The notes: a model not told the origin generated them from the letters alone. A stretch of 64,000 bases of DNA from an uncultured Psychroserpens sp. (GCF_947500255.1 NZ_CANMRL010000001.1:1116001-1180000), one strand, 5' to 3'. Positions 39,100 through 48,832 are shown, counted from the stretch's first letter. Made by a program: numbers and translations.

Positions 39100-39639
39100 A
39101 TGAAAAAGATTAAAATTACACTTGTATTGCTTACAAGTACGATATTCTCATTGATGAGTTTTGCTCAAGATACTAAAACTCAAATATCTGTAGATTTTAA
39201 AATTAGAAACCTAGGGTTTAATGTTGATGGTTACTTTTCAAGAGCTTCTATTACCACAAACTTTAACAGTGACAATAGTACGAAATGGACCTTATCTGGA
39301 AGTGTAAAAGCCAATTCCATTGCTACAGGCATCAAAAAACGCGATGAACACTTATTAAGAGAAGATTATTTTGATGTTAAAACCTATCCAGATATAACTC
39401 TAGAAGCAACAAATTTTAGAAAGACATCTAAAAACAAGTATAAGGTTGAGGTGAATCTTACTATTAAAGACGTGACCAAACGGATAACAATTCCAATGCA
39501 AATTAGTGATGACGACAATAGCTTGAAGCTGAGTGCTTATTTTGAAATAAACAGAAGGGATTTTGGTGTTGGAGGAAGTAGCCTAACACTATCAAATACT
39601 GCTAGAATAAATGTAAACTATACCTTAAAAAAGGAATAA
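39100..39639 (+). CDS. YceI family periplasmic lipid-binding protein
   Basis: 179 aa. Signal peptide KITLVLLTSTIFSLMSFAQ, then the YceI lipocalin-like barrel with VDFKIRNLGFNVDGYFSRAS, KWTLSGSVKANSI, DEHLLREDYFDVKTYPDI and VKDVTKRITIPM. YceI proteins bind long isoprenoid or polyprenyl-type lipids in the periplasm. Only 1 nt before the FAD reductase, so it belongs to the polyketide operon and may carry its lipid product (inference). Confidence 0.88.
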   Translation: MKKIKITLVLLTSTIFSLMSFAQDTKTQISVDFKIRNLGFNVDGYFSRASITTNFNSDNSTKWTLSGSVKANSIATGIKKRDEHLLREDYFDVKTYPDITLEATNFRKTSKNKYKVEVNLTIKDVTKRITIPMQISDDDNSLKLSAYFEINRRDFGVGGSSLTLSNTARINVNYTLKKE

Positions 39640-39640
39640 C

Positions 39641-40780
39641 TTGAATCGAAAGAATTCCAAAATAGATGTGCTTATTATTGGAGGAGGGTTGGCTGGTTTA
39701 TCTAGCGCTATCCACTTAGCAAAGCACGAGTATAGTGTTTTGGTTATAGAGAAAAACAAGTATCCTAAGCATAAAGTTTGCGGCGAATATATTTCAAATG
39801 AAGTACTCCCTTACCTCAATTATTTAGACATTGATGTTTTTAAATTAGGCGCCAAAAAGATTGATAAATTTCAACTATCTACCACAAAAAGCAAACTCAT
39901 TTCTACTATTCTACCCTTAGGTGGTTTTGGAATTAGTCGTTTTTGTTTGGATGAGGCTCTTGCTCGAAAAGCCATGGATAATAATGTTGAAATCATTCAA
40001 GATACCGTAGAAGATGTTCAATTTGATAATGATCAATTTACTGTAATTACCAAAAACCAAAAACACTTTAAATCTAAGATGGTAATTGGTGCCTATGGTA
40101 AACGATCTAATATTGATATAAAGCTTAAGCGTCAGTTTATAAAAAACAAGTCTCCTTATCTAGCTGTTAAAATGCACGTTAAAGGAGATTTTCCTGAAGA
40201 CTTAGTGGCTCTTCATAATTTTGAAGGCGGTTATTGTGGTGTTTCTAAAGTAGAGAATGATAGTATCAATCTTTGTTATATTGCAAATTTTAAAGTATTC
40301 AAAACGTATAAAAATATTGAGGAGTTTCAACACAAAGTGGTATTTAAAAACACCTATTTAAAAAATATTTTTAGCAGGACAACACCGGTTTTTGAACATC
40401 CTTTAACGATAAGCCAGATTTCTTTTGAAGATAAAAAACCATTAGAGAATCACATCTTGATGTGTGGTGATACAGCCGCACTTATTCATCCATTGTGTGG
40501 CAACGGAATGAGTATGGCAATTAGAAGCGCACAGATAGCGTCTGCATTAATTATTAAATTTTTTAATTCTGAAATTTCAACAAGAGAAGCACTAGAAAAG
40601 CAGTATCTTAGAGAATGGAATACAGCCTTTAAGTCCCGTTTAAAAACGGGACATATGATGGCTAATTTGTTTGATCAGCCAAAATTGTCAGAAATTTTGA
40701 TGAAAGGATTGCAATGGTTTCCAGGTGTTTTGCCATATATCATTAAACGAACGCATGGTAAATTAATGCAGATTGAATGA
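39641..40780 (+). CDS. FAD-dependent oxidoreductase, geranylgeranyl-reductase/hydroxylase-like
   Basis: 379 aa. FAD Rossmann motif VLIIGGGLAGLSSAIHLAK, ENKYPKHKVCGEYIS-like segment (KNKYPKHKVCGEYIS), and GDTAALIHPLCGNGMSMAIRS in the second FAD motif. This group contains geranylgeranyl reductases and aromatic hydroxylases. In a type III PKS operon a hydroxylation of the phenolic ring, giving a quinone, is the likely job (compare the flavoprotein partner in Streptomyces srs). Start is TTG at 39641. Overlaps the methyltransferase by 4 nt. Confidence 0.87.
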   Translation: MNRKNSKIDVLIIGGGLAGLSSAIHLAKHEYSVLVIEKNKYPKHKVCGEYISNEVLPYLNYLDIDVFKLGAKKIDKFQLSTTKSKLISTILPLGGFGISRFCLDEALARKAMDNNVEIIQDTVEDVQFDNDQFTVITKNQKHFKSKMVIGAYGKRSNIDIKLKRQFIKNKSPYLAVKMHVKGDFPEDLVALHNFEGGYCGVSKVENDSINLCYIANFKVFKTYKNIEEFQHKVVFKNTYLKNIFSRTTPVFEHPLTISQISFEDKKPLENHILMCGDTAALIHPLCGNGMSMAIRSAQIASALIIKFFNSEISTREALEKQYLREWNTAFKSRLKTGHMMANLFDQPKLSEILMKGLQWFPGVLPYIIKRTHGKLMQIE

Positions 40781-41490
40781 GCTTACTCGTCAATACAAAA
40801 TATAGAAGTGATGCAGAAGAAATCATGGATGATTTGGATTATAATGGTCCAATACTTCATGATGCGCTCGATAAATTAGCAAAGATCAATCAATGGTTAG
40901 GTGGAAATAAAGTGACGCTTAACGGACTTAAAAAAGCACTAAAAAACTACCCAAAAGAGAAGCCTATTACTATTATTGATCTTGGGTGTGGAGGCGGAGA
41001 TATGTTGAGAGCTGTTTCACAATTTGGAAAACGTAATGGCTATAATTTTCAATTGCTAGGCATTGATGCTAATCACCATACAATCGATTATGCTAAGACA
41101 TCGTCAAAAGCGTATAAAAATATTGAGTTTAAAGCCATAGATATTTTTTCGGAAAATTTTAAACAGCTCAACTATGACTTGGTATTGACAACATTATTTT
41201 TACACCATTTCAAGGAAGACGAATTGGTGTCGTTTTTAAAACCTGTTTTAGTAAAAGCGAAGTTAGGCATTGTAGTTAACGATTTGCACAGGCATAAACT
41301 AGCCTATTATCTTTTTAAACTATTGTGTTTAACGATAAAGAACAAAACAATAATTAAAGATGGATTAACGTCTGTACTAAGAGGATTTAAACGACAAGAG
41401 TTAATACATATATCACAACAATTGCATGCCAATTATCAAATAGAATGGAAATGGGCATTTCGTTTCCAGTGGCTATTGAAGCAAAAATAA
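40777..41490 (+). CDS. Class I SAM-dependent methyltransferase
   Basis: 237 aa. Motif I ITIIDLGCGGGDMLRAV, motif II region LLGIDANHHTIDYAK, and DLVLTTLFLHHFKED as post II/III. UbiE/Methyltransf_25-like fold. C-terminal NDLHRHKLAYYLFKLLCL is typical for lipid/quinone or polyketide O/C-methylases in this clade. Placed between a flavoprotein and a type III PKS with overlaps, so it likely methylates the phenolic product. Confidence 0.88.
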   Translation: MSLLVNTKYRSDAEEIMDDLDYNGPILHDALDKLAKINQWLGGNKVTLNGLKKALKNYPKEKPITIIDLGCGGGDMLRAVSQFGKRNGYNFQLLGIDANHHTIDYAKTSSKAYKNIEFKAIDIFSENFKQLNYDLVLTTLFLHHFKEDELVSFLKPVLVKAKLGIVVNDLHRHKLAYYLFKLLCLTIKNKTIIKDGLTSVLRGFKRQELIHISQQLHANYQIEWKWAFRFQWLLKQK

Positions 41491-41491
41491 T

Positions 41492-42544
41492 ATGAGTGTA
41501 AAAATAACAGCTGTAGCTAAACAATTACCTAAATATACTAGAGAGACTAAAGATATTATTCCGTATTTAAATCTTTGGTTAGCTGGTCAGGAAGAGCGCT
41601 TTCAACGTAAAGTGGTTAAGCTTTTTGAAAATGCTGGAGTCGATAGGCGTTATTCTATTATGGATGCTGAAGATGTCTTTATGAAAACCTCTTTCGAAGA
41701 GAAAAATGACATCTATTCAAAAGAAGTCGTGAAACTAGCCGAAAAATCTTTGATTAAAGCCCTTGAAAAAGTCAGCCTAAAACCTACAGATATTGATTAT
41801 ATCATAACGGTGAGTTGTACAGGAATCATGATTCCGTCTATGGATGCTTATTTAATAAATAACCTTAAGATGAAACAAGACATTGTAAGGCTTCCTGTAA
41901 CCGAAATGGGCTGTGCTGCTGGTGTTTCAGGGATTATCTATGCAAAGAATTTTTTAAAAGCGAATCCTAATAAACGCGCCGCCGTAATTGCTGTAGAATC
42001 ACCAACGGCAACCTTTCAGTTAGATGATTTTTCGATGGTAAATATCGTAAGTGCTGCTATTTTTGGAGATGGAGCTTCAAGCGTGATTTTATCATCTTAT
42101 GAAAACGAAGAAGGACCTAAGATTATTGATGAAGCCATGTATCACTTTTATGATGCTGAAACTATGATGGGTTTTAAATTGGTAAATACGGGGTTACAAA
42201 TGATTTTAGATAAAGCAGTTCCTGAAACGATTGCTACTCATTTTCCTAAAATTGTACATCCTTTTTTAAAGCAGAATGGTATGACCATTGAAGATGTTGA
42301 CCATCTTATTTTTCATCCTGGAGGAAAGAAAATCGTACAAACAGTTGAAGATTTATTTGGGGCACTAGGAAAAAACATAGAAGATACCAAAGAGGTATTG
42401 AAGCGCTATGGAAATATGAGTAGTGCAACAGTATTATATGTGCTAGAGCAGTTTATGGATAAGCAATTACCAAAAGGTGATAAAGGTTTAATGTTAAGTT
42501 TTGGACCAGGGTTTTCAGCACAACGAATTTTATTAGAATGGTAA
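41492..42544 (+). CDS. Type III polyketide synthase (chalcone-synthase family)
   Basis: 350 aa. Catalytic Cys in VTEMGCAAGVSGI, His in LIFHPGGKKIV and Asn in RYGNMSSATVLYVLEQ form the type III PKS triad; GLMLSFGPGFSAQ is the C-terminal GFGPG loop. Condenses an acyl starter with malonyl-CoA units and cyclises to a resorcinol, pyrone or similar ring. A dedicated fatty-acid line downstream suggests an acyl-ACP or long-chain starter. Overlaps the next gene by 7 nt. Confidence 0.93.
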   Translation: MSVKITAVAKQLPKYTRETKDIIPYLNLWLAGQEERFQRKVVKLFENAGVDRRYSIMDAEDVFMKTSFEEKNDIYSKEVVKLAEKSLIKALEKVSLKPTDIDYIITVSCTGIMIPSMDAYLINNLKMKQDIVRLPVTEMGCAAGVSGIIYAKNFLKANPNKRAAVIAVESPTATFQLDDFSMVNIVSAAIFGDGASSVILSSYENEEGPKIIDEAMYHFYDAETMMGFKLVNTGLQMILDKAVPETIATHFPKIVHPFLKQNGMTIEDVDHLIFHPGGKKIVQTVEDLFGALGKNIEDTKEVLKRYGNMSSATVLYVLEQFMDKQLPKGDKGLMLSFGPGFSAQRILLEW

Positions 42545-43332
42545 AAGAATTTGAACACAAAAACTATTGGGCACTCATTTTGGGAGGTTCTAGCGGATTA
42601 GGTTTAGCCACGGCAAAAAAACTCGCTAAACACGGTATGAATATATGTGTCATTCATCGAAATTCTAGGTCTCAAGAGACGGAAATTAATGCAGAGTTTG
42701 ACAAAATCAAAGCCGAAGGAGTGACATTTAAATCGTATAATGTAGATGCATTTAAGCCAGAAAAACGCGAGCAAATTATTAGAGAATTAGATTCAGTATT
42801 AGAAGGAGGAAAAATAAGAAGCTTAGTACATAGCGTTGCAAAAGGAAATTTAAAACCCATGTTAGATGATGAAAAACCAACGCTTCAAAATGATGATTTC
42901 AATTTAACTATCAATGCTATGGCAATTAGCTTATACGATTGGACCAAGTCTCTTTTTGAAACAAAATTATTTACTGAAGACGCACGAATCATAAGCTTCA
43001 CTAGTGAAGGCAATACGAAAGCATGGAAGAATTATGCAGCAGTTTCAGCAGCAAAGGTTGCATTGGAAGCTATTACCAGAAATATTGCTTTAGAGTTTGC
43101 ACCATATGGTATTAGGGCTAATTGTATTCAAGCTGGTGTTACAGATACAGCCTCATTGCGAATGATTCCTGGTAGCGATCAAATAAAAGCGCACAGTTTA
43201 AAGCGTAACCCATTTAAACGGCTAACTCAACCTGAAGATGTCGCAAATGCTGTCTACCTATTAAGTAAAGATGAAGCGCGTTGGATTAATGGATGTGTAA
43301 TTCCTGTCGATGGAGGTGAACATATAAGTTAA
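42538..43332 (+). CDS. SDR oxidoreductase, enoyl-ACP-reductase-like (Y-x6-K)
   Basis: 264 aa. N-terminal cofactor motif ALILGGSSGLGLATAKK. The active-site segment NYAAVSAAKVALEA has Tyr and Lys separated by six residues, the spacing of FabI/FabL enoyl reductases, instead of the YxxxK of ketoreductases. SVAKGNLKPMLD and AGVTDTASLRMIPG also fit FabI/FabL. The glycine motif is FabL-like. Probably reduces enoyl-ACP in the private fatty-acid line of this operon; ketoreductase function cannot be excluded as no other one is in the operon. Confidence 0.82.
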   Translation: MVKEFEHKNYWALILGGSSGLGLATAKKLAKHGMNICVIHRNSRSQETEINAEFDKIKAEGVTFKSYNVDAFKPEKREQIIRELDSVLEGGKIRSLVHSVAKGNLKPMLDDEKPTLQNDDFNLTINAMAISLYDWTKSLFETKLFTEDARIISFTSEGNTKAWKNYAAVSAAKVALEAITRNIALEFAPYGIRANCIQAGVTDTASLRMIPGSDQIKAHSLKRNPFKRLTQPEDVANAVYLLSKDEARWINGCVIPVDGGEHIS

Positions 43333-43333
43333 A

Positions 43334-43771
43334 ATGACAGAGCAACAGATTATAGCATTATTACCTTATCAAGAGCCTTTTTTGTTTGTTGATGAACTTA
43401 CCGCATTTTCTTCTGAAGGTATTACAGGACACTATACTTTTCAAAGCGATGCCTATTTCTATAAAGGGCATTTTAAGAACAATCCAATCACGCCAGGTGT
43501 TATTTTGATCGAGTGTATGGCTCAAATCGGACTGGTATGCTTAGGCATTTATATGTTGAAAGACGAGCTTTCAGAACAAACGAACCCTCAAATTGCATTG
43601 ACTTCAAGTCAGGTAGATTTCTTTTTACCAGTATATCCAGGTGAGAAAGTGCTGGTGGTTTCAGAGAAAGAGGTTTTTCGTTTTAATAAGCTGAAATGTA
43701 AGGTCAAATTATTTAATGAAAGAGGTGATTTGGTGTGTCGGGGAAGAATTTCAGGAATGGTTAAAACATGA
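43334..43771 (+). CDS. FabZ-like 3-hydroxyacyl-ACP dehydratase
   Basis: 145 aa hot-dog protein. Catalytic His in FYKGHFKNNPITPGVILIE and Glu/Asp position in LIECMAQIGLV match FabZ (GHFPxxPxMPGV ... E). N-terminal LLPYQEPFLFVDEL is typical. Only 1 nt behind the SDR stop and overlapping the KS by 4 nt. Supplies the dehydration step of the dedicated acyl-ACP line. Confidence 0.88.
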   Translation: MTEQQIIALLPYQEPFLFVDELTAFSSEGITGHYTFQSDAYFYKGHFKNNPITPGVILIECMAQIGLVCLGIYMLKDELSEQTNPQIALTSSQVDFFLPVYPGEKVLVVSEKEVFRFNKLKCKVKLFNERGDLVCRGRISGMVKT

Positions 43772-45039
43772 AAAATAGAGTTGTCATAACAGGTTTAGGA
43801 GTTGTATCACCAAATGGTGTAGGCCTTGATGCGTTTGCTAAAGCTATCAAAAAAGGTCAATCAGGAATTACCTTTCACCAGCAATTAGCCGATTTACAAT
43901 TTTCTTGCTGTATAGGTGGAGTGCCTCTAATTTCCGAAGAAAAAAAACTCGAATACCTAACACCTTTGCAGCTCAGAGGTTTTAATAGTTCTGGGATTTT
44001 ATATGGATGTATCGCGGGAATCGATGCATGGAAAGATGCTGGACTAGTAGTAGACCCTAAAGGTAAATTGGACTTCGATAGTGGAACTGTTTTTGGCACT
44101 GGAACATCTGGTGTTGAAAAGTTCAGAGAAGCAATCTATAAACTTGATGACAACCAAGTCAAACGTTTAGGGAGTACCGTTGTAGTACAAACTATGGCTA
44201 GTGGGATTAGTGCTTTTATTGGTGGTATCTTAGGTTTGGGAAATCAAGTGACCACAAATTCTTCGGCATGTACCACTGGAACCGAAGCGATTTTAATGGG
44301 TTATGAGCGTATTAAAAATGGTCAAGCCAAACGCATGTTAGTTGGGAGTTGTAGTGATGATGGTCCATACATTTGGGGCGGATTTGACGCTATGCGAGTA
44401 ATGACTTATAAGCACAACGATACGCCTGAGCAAGGCTCGCGACCTATGAGTGCTAGCGCTTCTGGATTTGTGCCAGGATCTGGTGCAGGCGCTATAGTAT
44501 TGGAGTCTCTTGAAAGTGCTTTGGATCGAAACGCTAAAATCTATGCTGAGATCTTAGGCGGAAACATTAATTCTGGAGGTCAACGGCAAGGCGGTACCAT
44601 GACTGCTCCAAATGCTGAAGCAGTAAAGCGATGCATTATGAATGCAATGACAAATGCTCATATTTCTGCAGAGGAGATCGATACCATAAATGGGCATTTA
44701 ACAGCAACGTCAAAAGACCCTTTAGAAATTGAAAATTGGACTAAAGCTCTAAATAGAAACGGTAATGATTTTCCATTTATCAATTCTTTGAAATCTATGG
44801 TTGGTCATTGTTTGGCTGCAGCAGGAAGTATTGAATCTGTAGCAACAGTATTGCAGTTAAAAGAACAATTTGTGTTTCCAAATATTAATTGTGATGATGT
44901 TCATCCAGAAATTTCCAATTTGATTTCCGAAGAAAAGATTGTAAAACGAGTACTAAAAACGGAATTAAATATTGCAGCAAAAGCCAGTTTTGGTTTTGGT
45001 GATGTGAATGCTTGTATTATCTTTAAGAGATATAATTAA
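43768..45039 (+). CDS. Beta-ketoacyl-ACP synthase II-like (KAS/FabF family)
   Basis: 423 aa. VVITGLGVVSPNGVG start, catalytic Cys in NSSACTTGTEAI (near residue 170), first His in TINGHLTATSKDPLE and second His in SLKSMVGHCLAAAGSIE, the latter with the conserved Lys. The usual HGTGT is changed to GHLTA, retaining only the His. Condensing enzyme of the operon's type II line. It is more divergent than housekeeping FabF, consistent with a specialised role. Confidence 0.88.
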   Translation: MKNRVVITGLGVVSPNGVGLDAFAKAIKKGQSGITFHQQLADLQFSCCIGGVPLISEEKKLEYLTPLQLRGFNSSGILYGCIAGIDAWKDAGLVVDPKGKLDFDSGTVFGTGTSGVEKFREAIYKLDDNQVKRLGSTVVVQTMASGISAFIGGILGLGNQVTTNSSACTTGTEAILMGYERIKNGQAKRMLVGSCSDDGPYIWGGFDAMRVMTYKHNDTPEQGSRPMSASASGFVPGSGAGAIVLESLESALDRNAKIYAEILGGNINSGGQRQGGTMTAPNAEAVKRCIMNAMTNAHISAEEIDTINGHLTATSKDPLEIENWTKALNRNGNDFPFINSLKSMVGHCLAAAGSIESVATVLQLKEQFVFPNINCDDVHPEISNLISEEKIVKRVLKTELNIAAKASFGFGDVNACIIFKRYN

Positions 45040-45042
45040 GCT

Positions 45043-45297
45043 ATGACCAAAGACCAATTAATTACCAAATTAAAAACTATTGTTCAACCCTATATTCAAG
45101 ACGAAGTAGCATTTGATAATCTGTCTGAAGACACCGATTTTATTAATGATCTCAAAATCAACTCTGCAAATCTTGTGGATGTAATTCTAGATGTGGAAGA
45201 TGAGTTTGATATTAGAATCGAAAACGACGATATGGAAAAAATGACATCTGTAAAAGCTGCAATGGATATCGTCAATGAAAAACTTGCCACAAAATGA
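45043..45297 (+). CDS. Acyl carrier protein
   Basis: 84 aa, acidic, four-helix ACP. The phosphopantetheine Ser is in KINSANLVDVILDVEDEF; the common DSL is replaced by NSA, which marks a specialised ACP. Followed immediately (4-nt overlap) by a phosphopantetheinyl transferase that would load it. Carrier for the operon's own fatty acyl chain. Confidence 0.88.
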   Translation: MTKDQLITKLKTIVQPYIQDEVAFDNLSEDTDFINDLKINSANLVDVILDVEDEFDIRIENDDMEKMTSVKAAMDIVNEKLATK

Positions 45298-45866
45298 TTG
45301 GTAATGATATTGTTGATTTAAAACAAATAGGCCAAACCGTAAATTGGAAACGACCACGTTTTTTAGATAAGGTCTTCACCCAAAACGAACAGCAACTTAT
45401 TTTTTCTTCTGAAAAGCAACATCGAACCGTATGGTTACTATGGAGTATGAAAGAAGCGGCTTATAAATGTCATGTTCAGCAATATGGAAGGCGTTTTTTT
45501 AATCCGAAACGATTAGTGTGTGAGCTCATTTCCGAAGAGAAAGGCATTGTGAGAATAGATAACAACAACTATTTTACAGACTCTACGATTACTGAAGATT
45601 ATGTCTATACGATTGCAAATTTAAATGGCCAAAAAGCTGTAAATAGTTCAATTTTTAAAGCTGAAATAAAATCTCATAACACACAAAGCCACGAGTTGAA
45701 ACAGTCTCTTGTAGCATCGGTTTCTGAAAACAGAAGTATTGAGCTTAATGCTATTAAAATAAAAAAAACAGAACAAGGCATTCCGCAACTATTCATTAAT
45801 TCTGAGCAATTAACCCTATCCTTTTCTTTGACGCATTGCGGACGGTTTTCTGGGTTTGTTTACTAG
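45294..45866 (+). CDS. 4'-phosphopantetheinyl transferase
   Basis: 190 aa. Sfp/AcpS superfamily: MIGNDIVDL at the N-terminus (Mg-binding Asp) and LLWSMKEAAYK (WSxKEAxxK) as the second motif; LSFSLTHCGRFSGF ends the protein. Short for a two-domain Sfp (about 230), so AcpS-like pseudo-half architecture. Final gene of the nine-gene operon; the bidirectional terminator at 45987 follows. Confidence 0.87.
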   Translation: MIGNDIVDLKQIGQTVNWKRPRFLDKVFTQNEQQLIFSSEKQHRTVWLLWSMKEAAYKCHVQQYGRRFFNPKRLVCELISEEKGIVRIDNNNYFTDSTITEDYVYTIANLNGQKAVNSSIFKAEIKSHNTQSHELKQSLVASVSENRSIELNAIKIKKTEQGIPQLFINSEQLTLSFSLTHCGRFSGFVY

Positions 45867-45986
45867 ATTTTGTTGAATATTCTTTGAGCTAAAAAGCGGA
45901 TCATCATTACTGTTTTTTCCTGTATTTCTTTGGTTGGGCATATTGTTGTTTTTCTAATTCTGAAATTAGTGTTTTGTATTGAAACA

Positions 45987-46020
45987 AAAAGGAAGACCAA
46001 TTCAAATTGGTCTTCCTTTT
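45987..46020. terminator. Bidirectional terminator between PPTase and the small basic protein gene
   Basis: AAAAGGAAGACCAA/TTGGTCTTCCTTTT perfect stem with TTCAAA loop; A- and T-runs on both sides serve both convergent genes. Confidence 0.9.
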
Positions 46021-46023
46021 AAT

Positions 46024-46248
46024 TTAAGTATCCCAAGACATTGTTTTTTTGTAAATAGAGAATTCAGTTTCATATCCTTTAAGTTTTTTAATTAAAATAA
46101 CTTTGGATTTGACTCTGTAATTTCGTCGTTCTTGTTTGGTGTATTCTTTTCCAAGTTTATCCCAAAAATGACTTCTTTCAATACTTCTTTTTTTTCTCTT
46201 GTGAACAGTTTTGTAATTATAAAACTTCTTGTTCTTGTAAGATTTCAT
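46024..46248 (-). CDS. Small, highly basic protein of unknown function
   Basis: 74 aa, about one third Lys/Arg plus many Tyr (for example KNKKFYNYKTVHKRKKRS). No family recognised; such composition suggests RNA binding. Last gene on the minus strand of the RtcB/tRNA block, separated from rtcB by a terminator and ending at the shared terminator 45987. Standing next to an RNA ligase and tRNAs, an RNA-associated role is possible but unproven. Could also be spurious, but the frame is clean and positioned between two terminators. Confidence 0.5.
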   Translation of the reverse strand: MKSYKNKKFYNYKTVHKRKKRSIERSHFWDKLGKEYTKQERRNYRVKSKVILIKKLKGYETEFSIYKKTMSWDT

Positions 46249-46320
46249 TGTATTAAATTTTTGAATTAAAAACTTAATACAGTGTTCCTTTTTTGATTTG
46301 CATCGCTCTGTTTTTTATAA

Positions 46321-46352
46321 AAAAGCAGACCAACCAAAGTCAGTCTACTTTT
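46321..46352 (-). terminator. Terminator after rtcB
   Basis: On the minus strand AAAAGTAGAC/GTCTGCTTTT with one mismatch and a following T-run. Confidence 0.65.
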
Positions 46353-46365
46353 GTCTTTTTAAAAT

Positions 46366-47808
<1,443 letters not shown>

Positions 47809-47911
47809 CTACTACCAAAGTCTAACTAATAAGACTTCTTTATGATTACCTTGCAAATATTTAATCCTATTGCGCAATCTTTCTGCGTAGTATAATTATT
47901 TTTTAAAAAAG

Positions 47912-47984
47912 TAAGCAAAGCAAGATTCGAACTCGCATCTTCAGGATCGTACCCTAATGTTTTATCCAATTAAACTATATGCTT
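47912..47984 (-). tRNA. tRNA-Arg(ACG)
   Basis: Acceptor AAGCATA/TTTGCTT (one T:T mismatch), D stem GTTT/AAAC, anticodon stem TTAGG/CCTGA with loop GTACGAT (ACG), T stem GCGAG/CTTGC, T-loop TTCGAAT, A73. Starts 16 nt after the ykuK stop and is the last tRNA before rtcB. A34 would need TadA for decoding all CGN. Confidence 0.88.
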
Positions 47985-48000
47985 TTTTTAGTGCCTAAGT

Positions 48001-48486
48001 TTATACCACTTTATCTGCACAAGATGAACTTGCAAAAGCATAAGGTTTTGCTTTAAAAATAAAACCCATTCCTAAGATGTAGCCCATTGCATCTTTTAGA
48101 GCTACATTAGATTGAAATTTCGGATCTGTATTAATATCGGCATGAACCTCAAGTTCTACATTGTACTTATCTAAAATGTCACAAATTGAATATGCGACTT
48201 CTACAGACATCGTTACTTCCTTAAGCATACGTTCTTTAATACGAATATGTTTTGTCCCTTTGTAATTTCTCATAAACATAAAACCACCTTTTCCTTCACG
48301 CAGTATCACAATAACTGTTGCATATTCAACATGAGATTTATAGGCTTGAGAATCTGAACCAACACAAACCTTTAAACGATGTCCGTTTTTTTGTTCTTTT
48401 ACAATAGCATTTTCGATTACTTTGGTGATGGGTTGGTCAAAAACCTTCCCACTAAAGTTTCTCCATTTTTGTTGTACAATTTTCAT
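48001..48486 (-). CDS. RNase H-like YkuK (DUF458) family protein
   Basis: 161 aa. RNase H fold as in Bacillus YkuK: first strand with Asp in KVCVGSDSQAY, a following EYATVIVI strand, Asp in EVHADINTD, and a final Asp in SSSCADKVV. The acidic residues are compatible with metal-dependent nuclease activity, but activity of the family is not established. Embedded between tRNA-Phe (33 nt upstream) and tRNA-Arg (16 nt downstream) on the same strand, so it must be cut out of a mixed tRNA-mRNA transcript. A tRNA-processing role is suggested by position. Confidence 0.85.
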   Translation of the reverse strand: MKIVQQKWRNFSGKVFDQPITKVIENAIVKEQKNGHRLKVCVGSDSQAYKSHVEYATVIVILREGKGGFMFMRNYKGTKHIRIKERMLKEVTMSVEVAYSICDILDKYNVELEVHADINTDPKFQSNVALKDAMGYILGMGFIFKAKPYAFASSSCADKVV

Positions 48487-48518
48487 CTCTATTTAGTTTC
48501 TATTTAATAATTATGTTG

Positions 48519-48591
48519 TGGAACAAACTGGGATCGAACCAGTATTTTCGGAGCTTCAATCCGACGCATAGACCAACTTTGCTATTGTTCC
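48519..48591 (-). tRNA. tRNA-Phe(GAA)
   Basis: Acceptor GGAACAA/TTGTTCC, weak three-pair D stem GCA/TGC, anticodon stem TCGGA/TCCGA with loop TTGAAGC (GAA), T arm ACTGG-TTCGATC-CCAGT, A73, followed by CAA. Confidence 0.9.
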
Positions 48592-48596
48592 TATTG

Positions 48597-48668
48597 GGTG
48601 ATTTCGAGATTCGAACTCTGTTCTCCTCATTCACAGTGAGGTACTTTACCATATAAGCTAAAACCACC
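48597..48668 (-). tRNA. tRNA-His(GTG)
   Basis: G-1 plus GTGGTTT/AAATCAC acceptor with C73, the tRNA-His identity pair. Anticodon stem CCTCA/TGAGG, loop CTGTGAA (GTG). The T stem CAGAG/CTCGA pairs in only three positions, an unusual weakness. TTCGAAT T-loop. Confidence 0.88.
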
Positions 48669-48677
48669 ATATTTTAG

Positions 48678-48750
48678 TTCTGACAAAAGGAATCGAACCT
48701 TTATCTGCAAACGTATCAGGCCTGCGCTTTACCAATTAAGTTATGTCAGA
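48678..48750 (-). tRNA. tRNA-Ile(GAT)
   Basis: Perfect acceptor TCTGACA/TGTCAGA, anticodon stem CAGGC/GTTTG (two G:T), loop CTGATAC (GAT), T arm AAAGG-TTCGATT-CCTTT, A73. D stem has three pairs only. Confidence 0.88.
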
Positions 48751-48755
48751 GTTTG

Positions 48756-48826
48756 TTTACCCGATAGGATTCGAACCTATACCTCAAGAGTCAAAGTCTT
48801 GAATGCTGCCTTTACACCACGGGTCA
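48756..48826 (-). tRNA. tRNA-Gln(TTG)
   Basis: Acceptor TGACCCG/CGGGTAA with one G:A mismatch at 2-71 and U1:A72 as usual in tRNA-Gln. Anticodon stem CAAGA/TCTTG, loop CTTTGAC (TTG), T arm ATAGG-TTCGAAT-CCTAT. Confidence 0.87.
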
Positions 48827-48832
48827 TTGTTG

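Noticed and set aside
39641-45866. Flexirubin or aryl-polyene cluster
   Set aside because: Those use paired KS-alpha/beta and ammonia-lyase or dialkylresorcinol genes; here the ring-forming enzyme is a type III PKS and those markers are absent.
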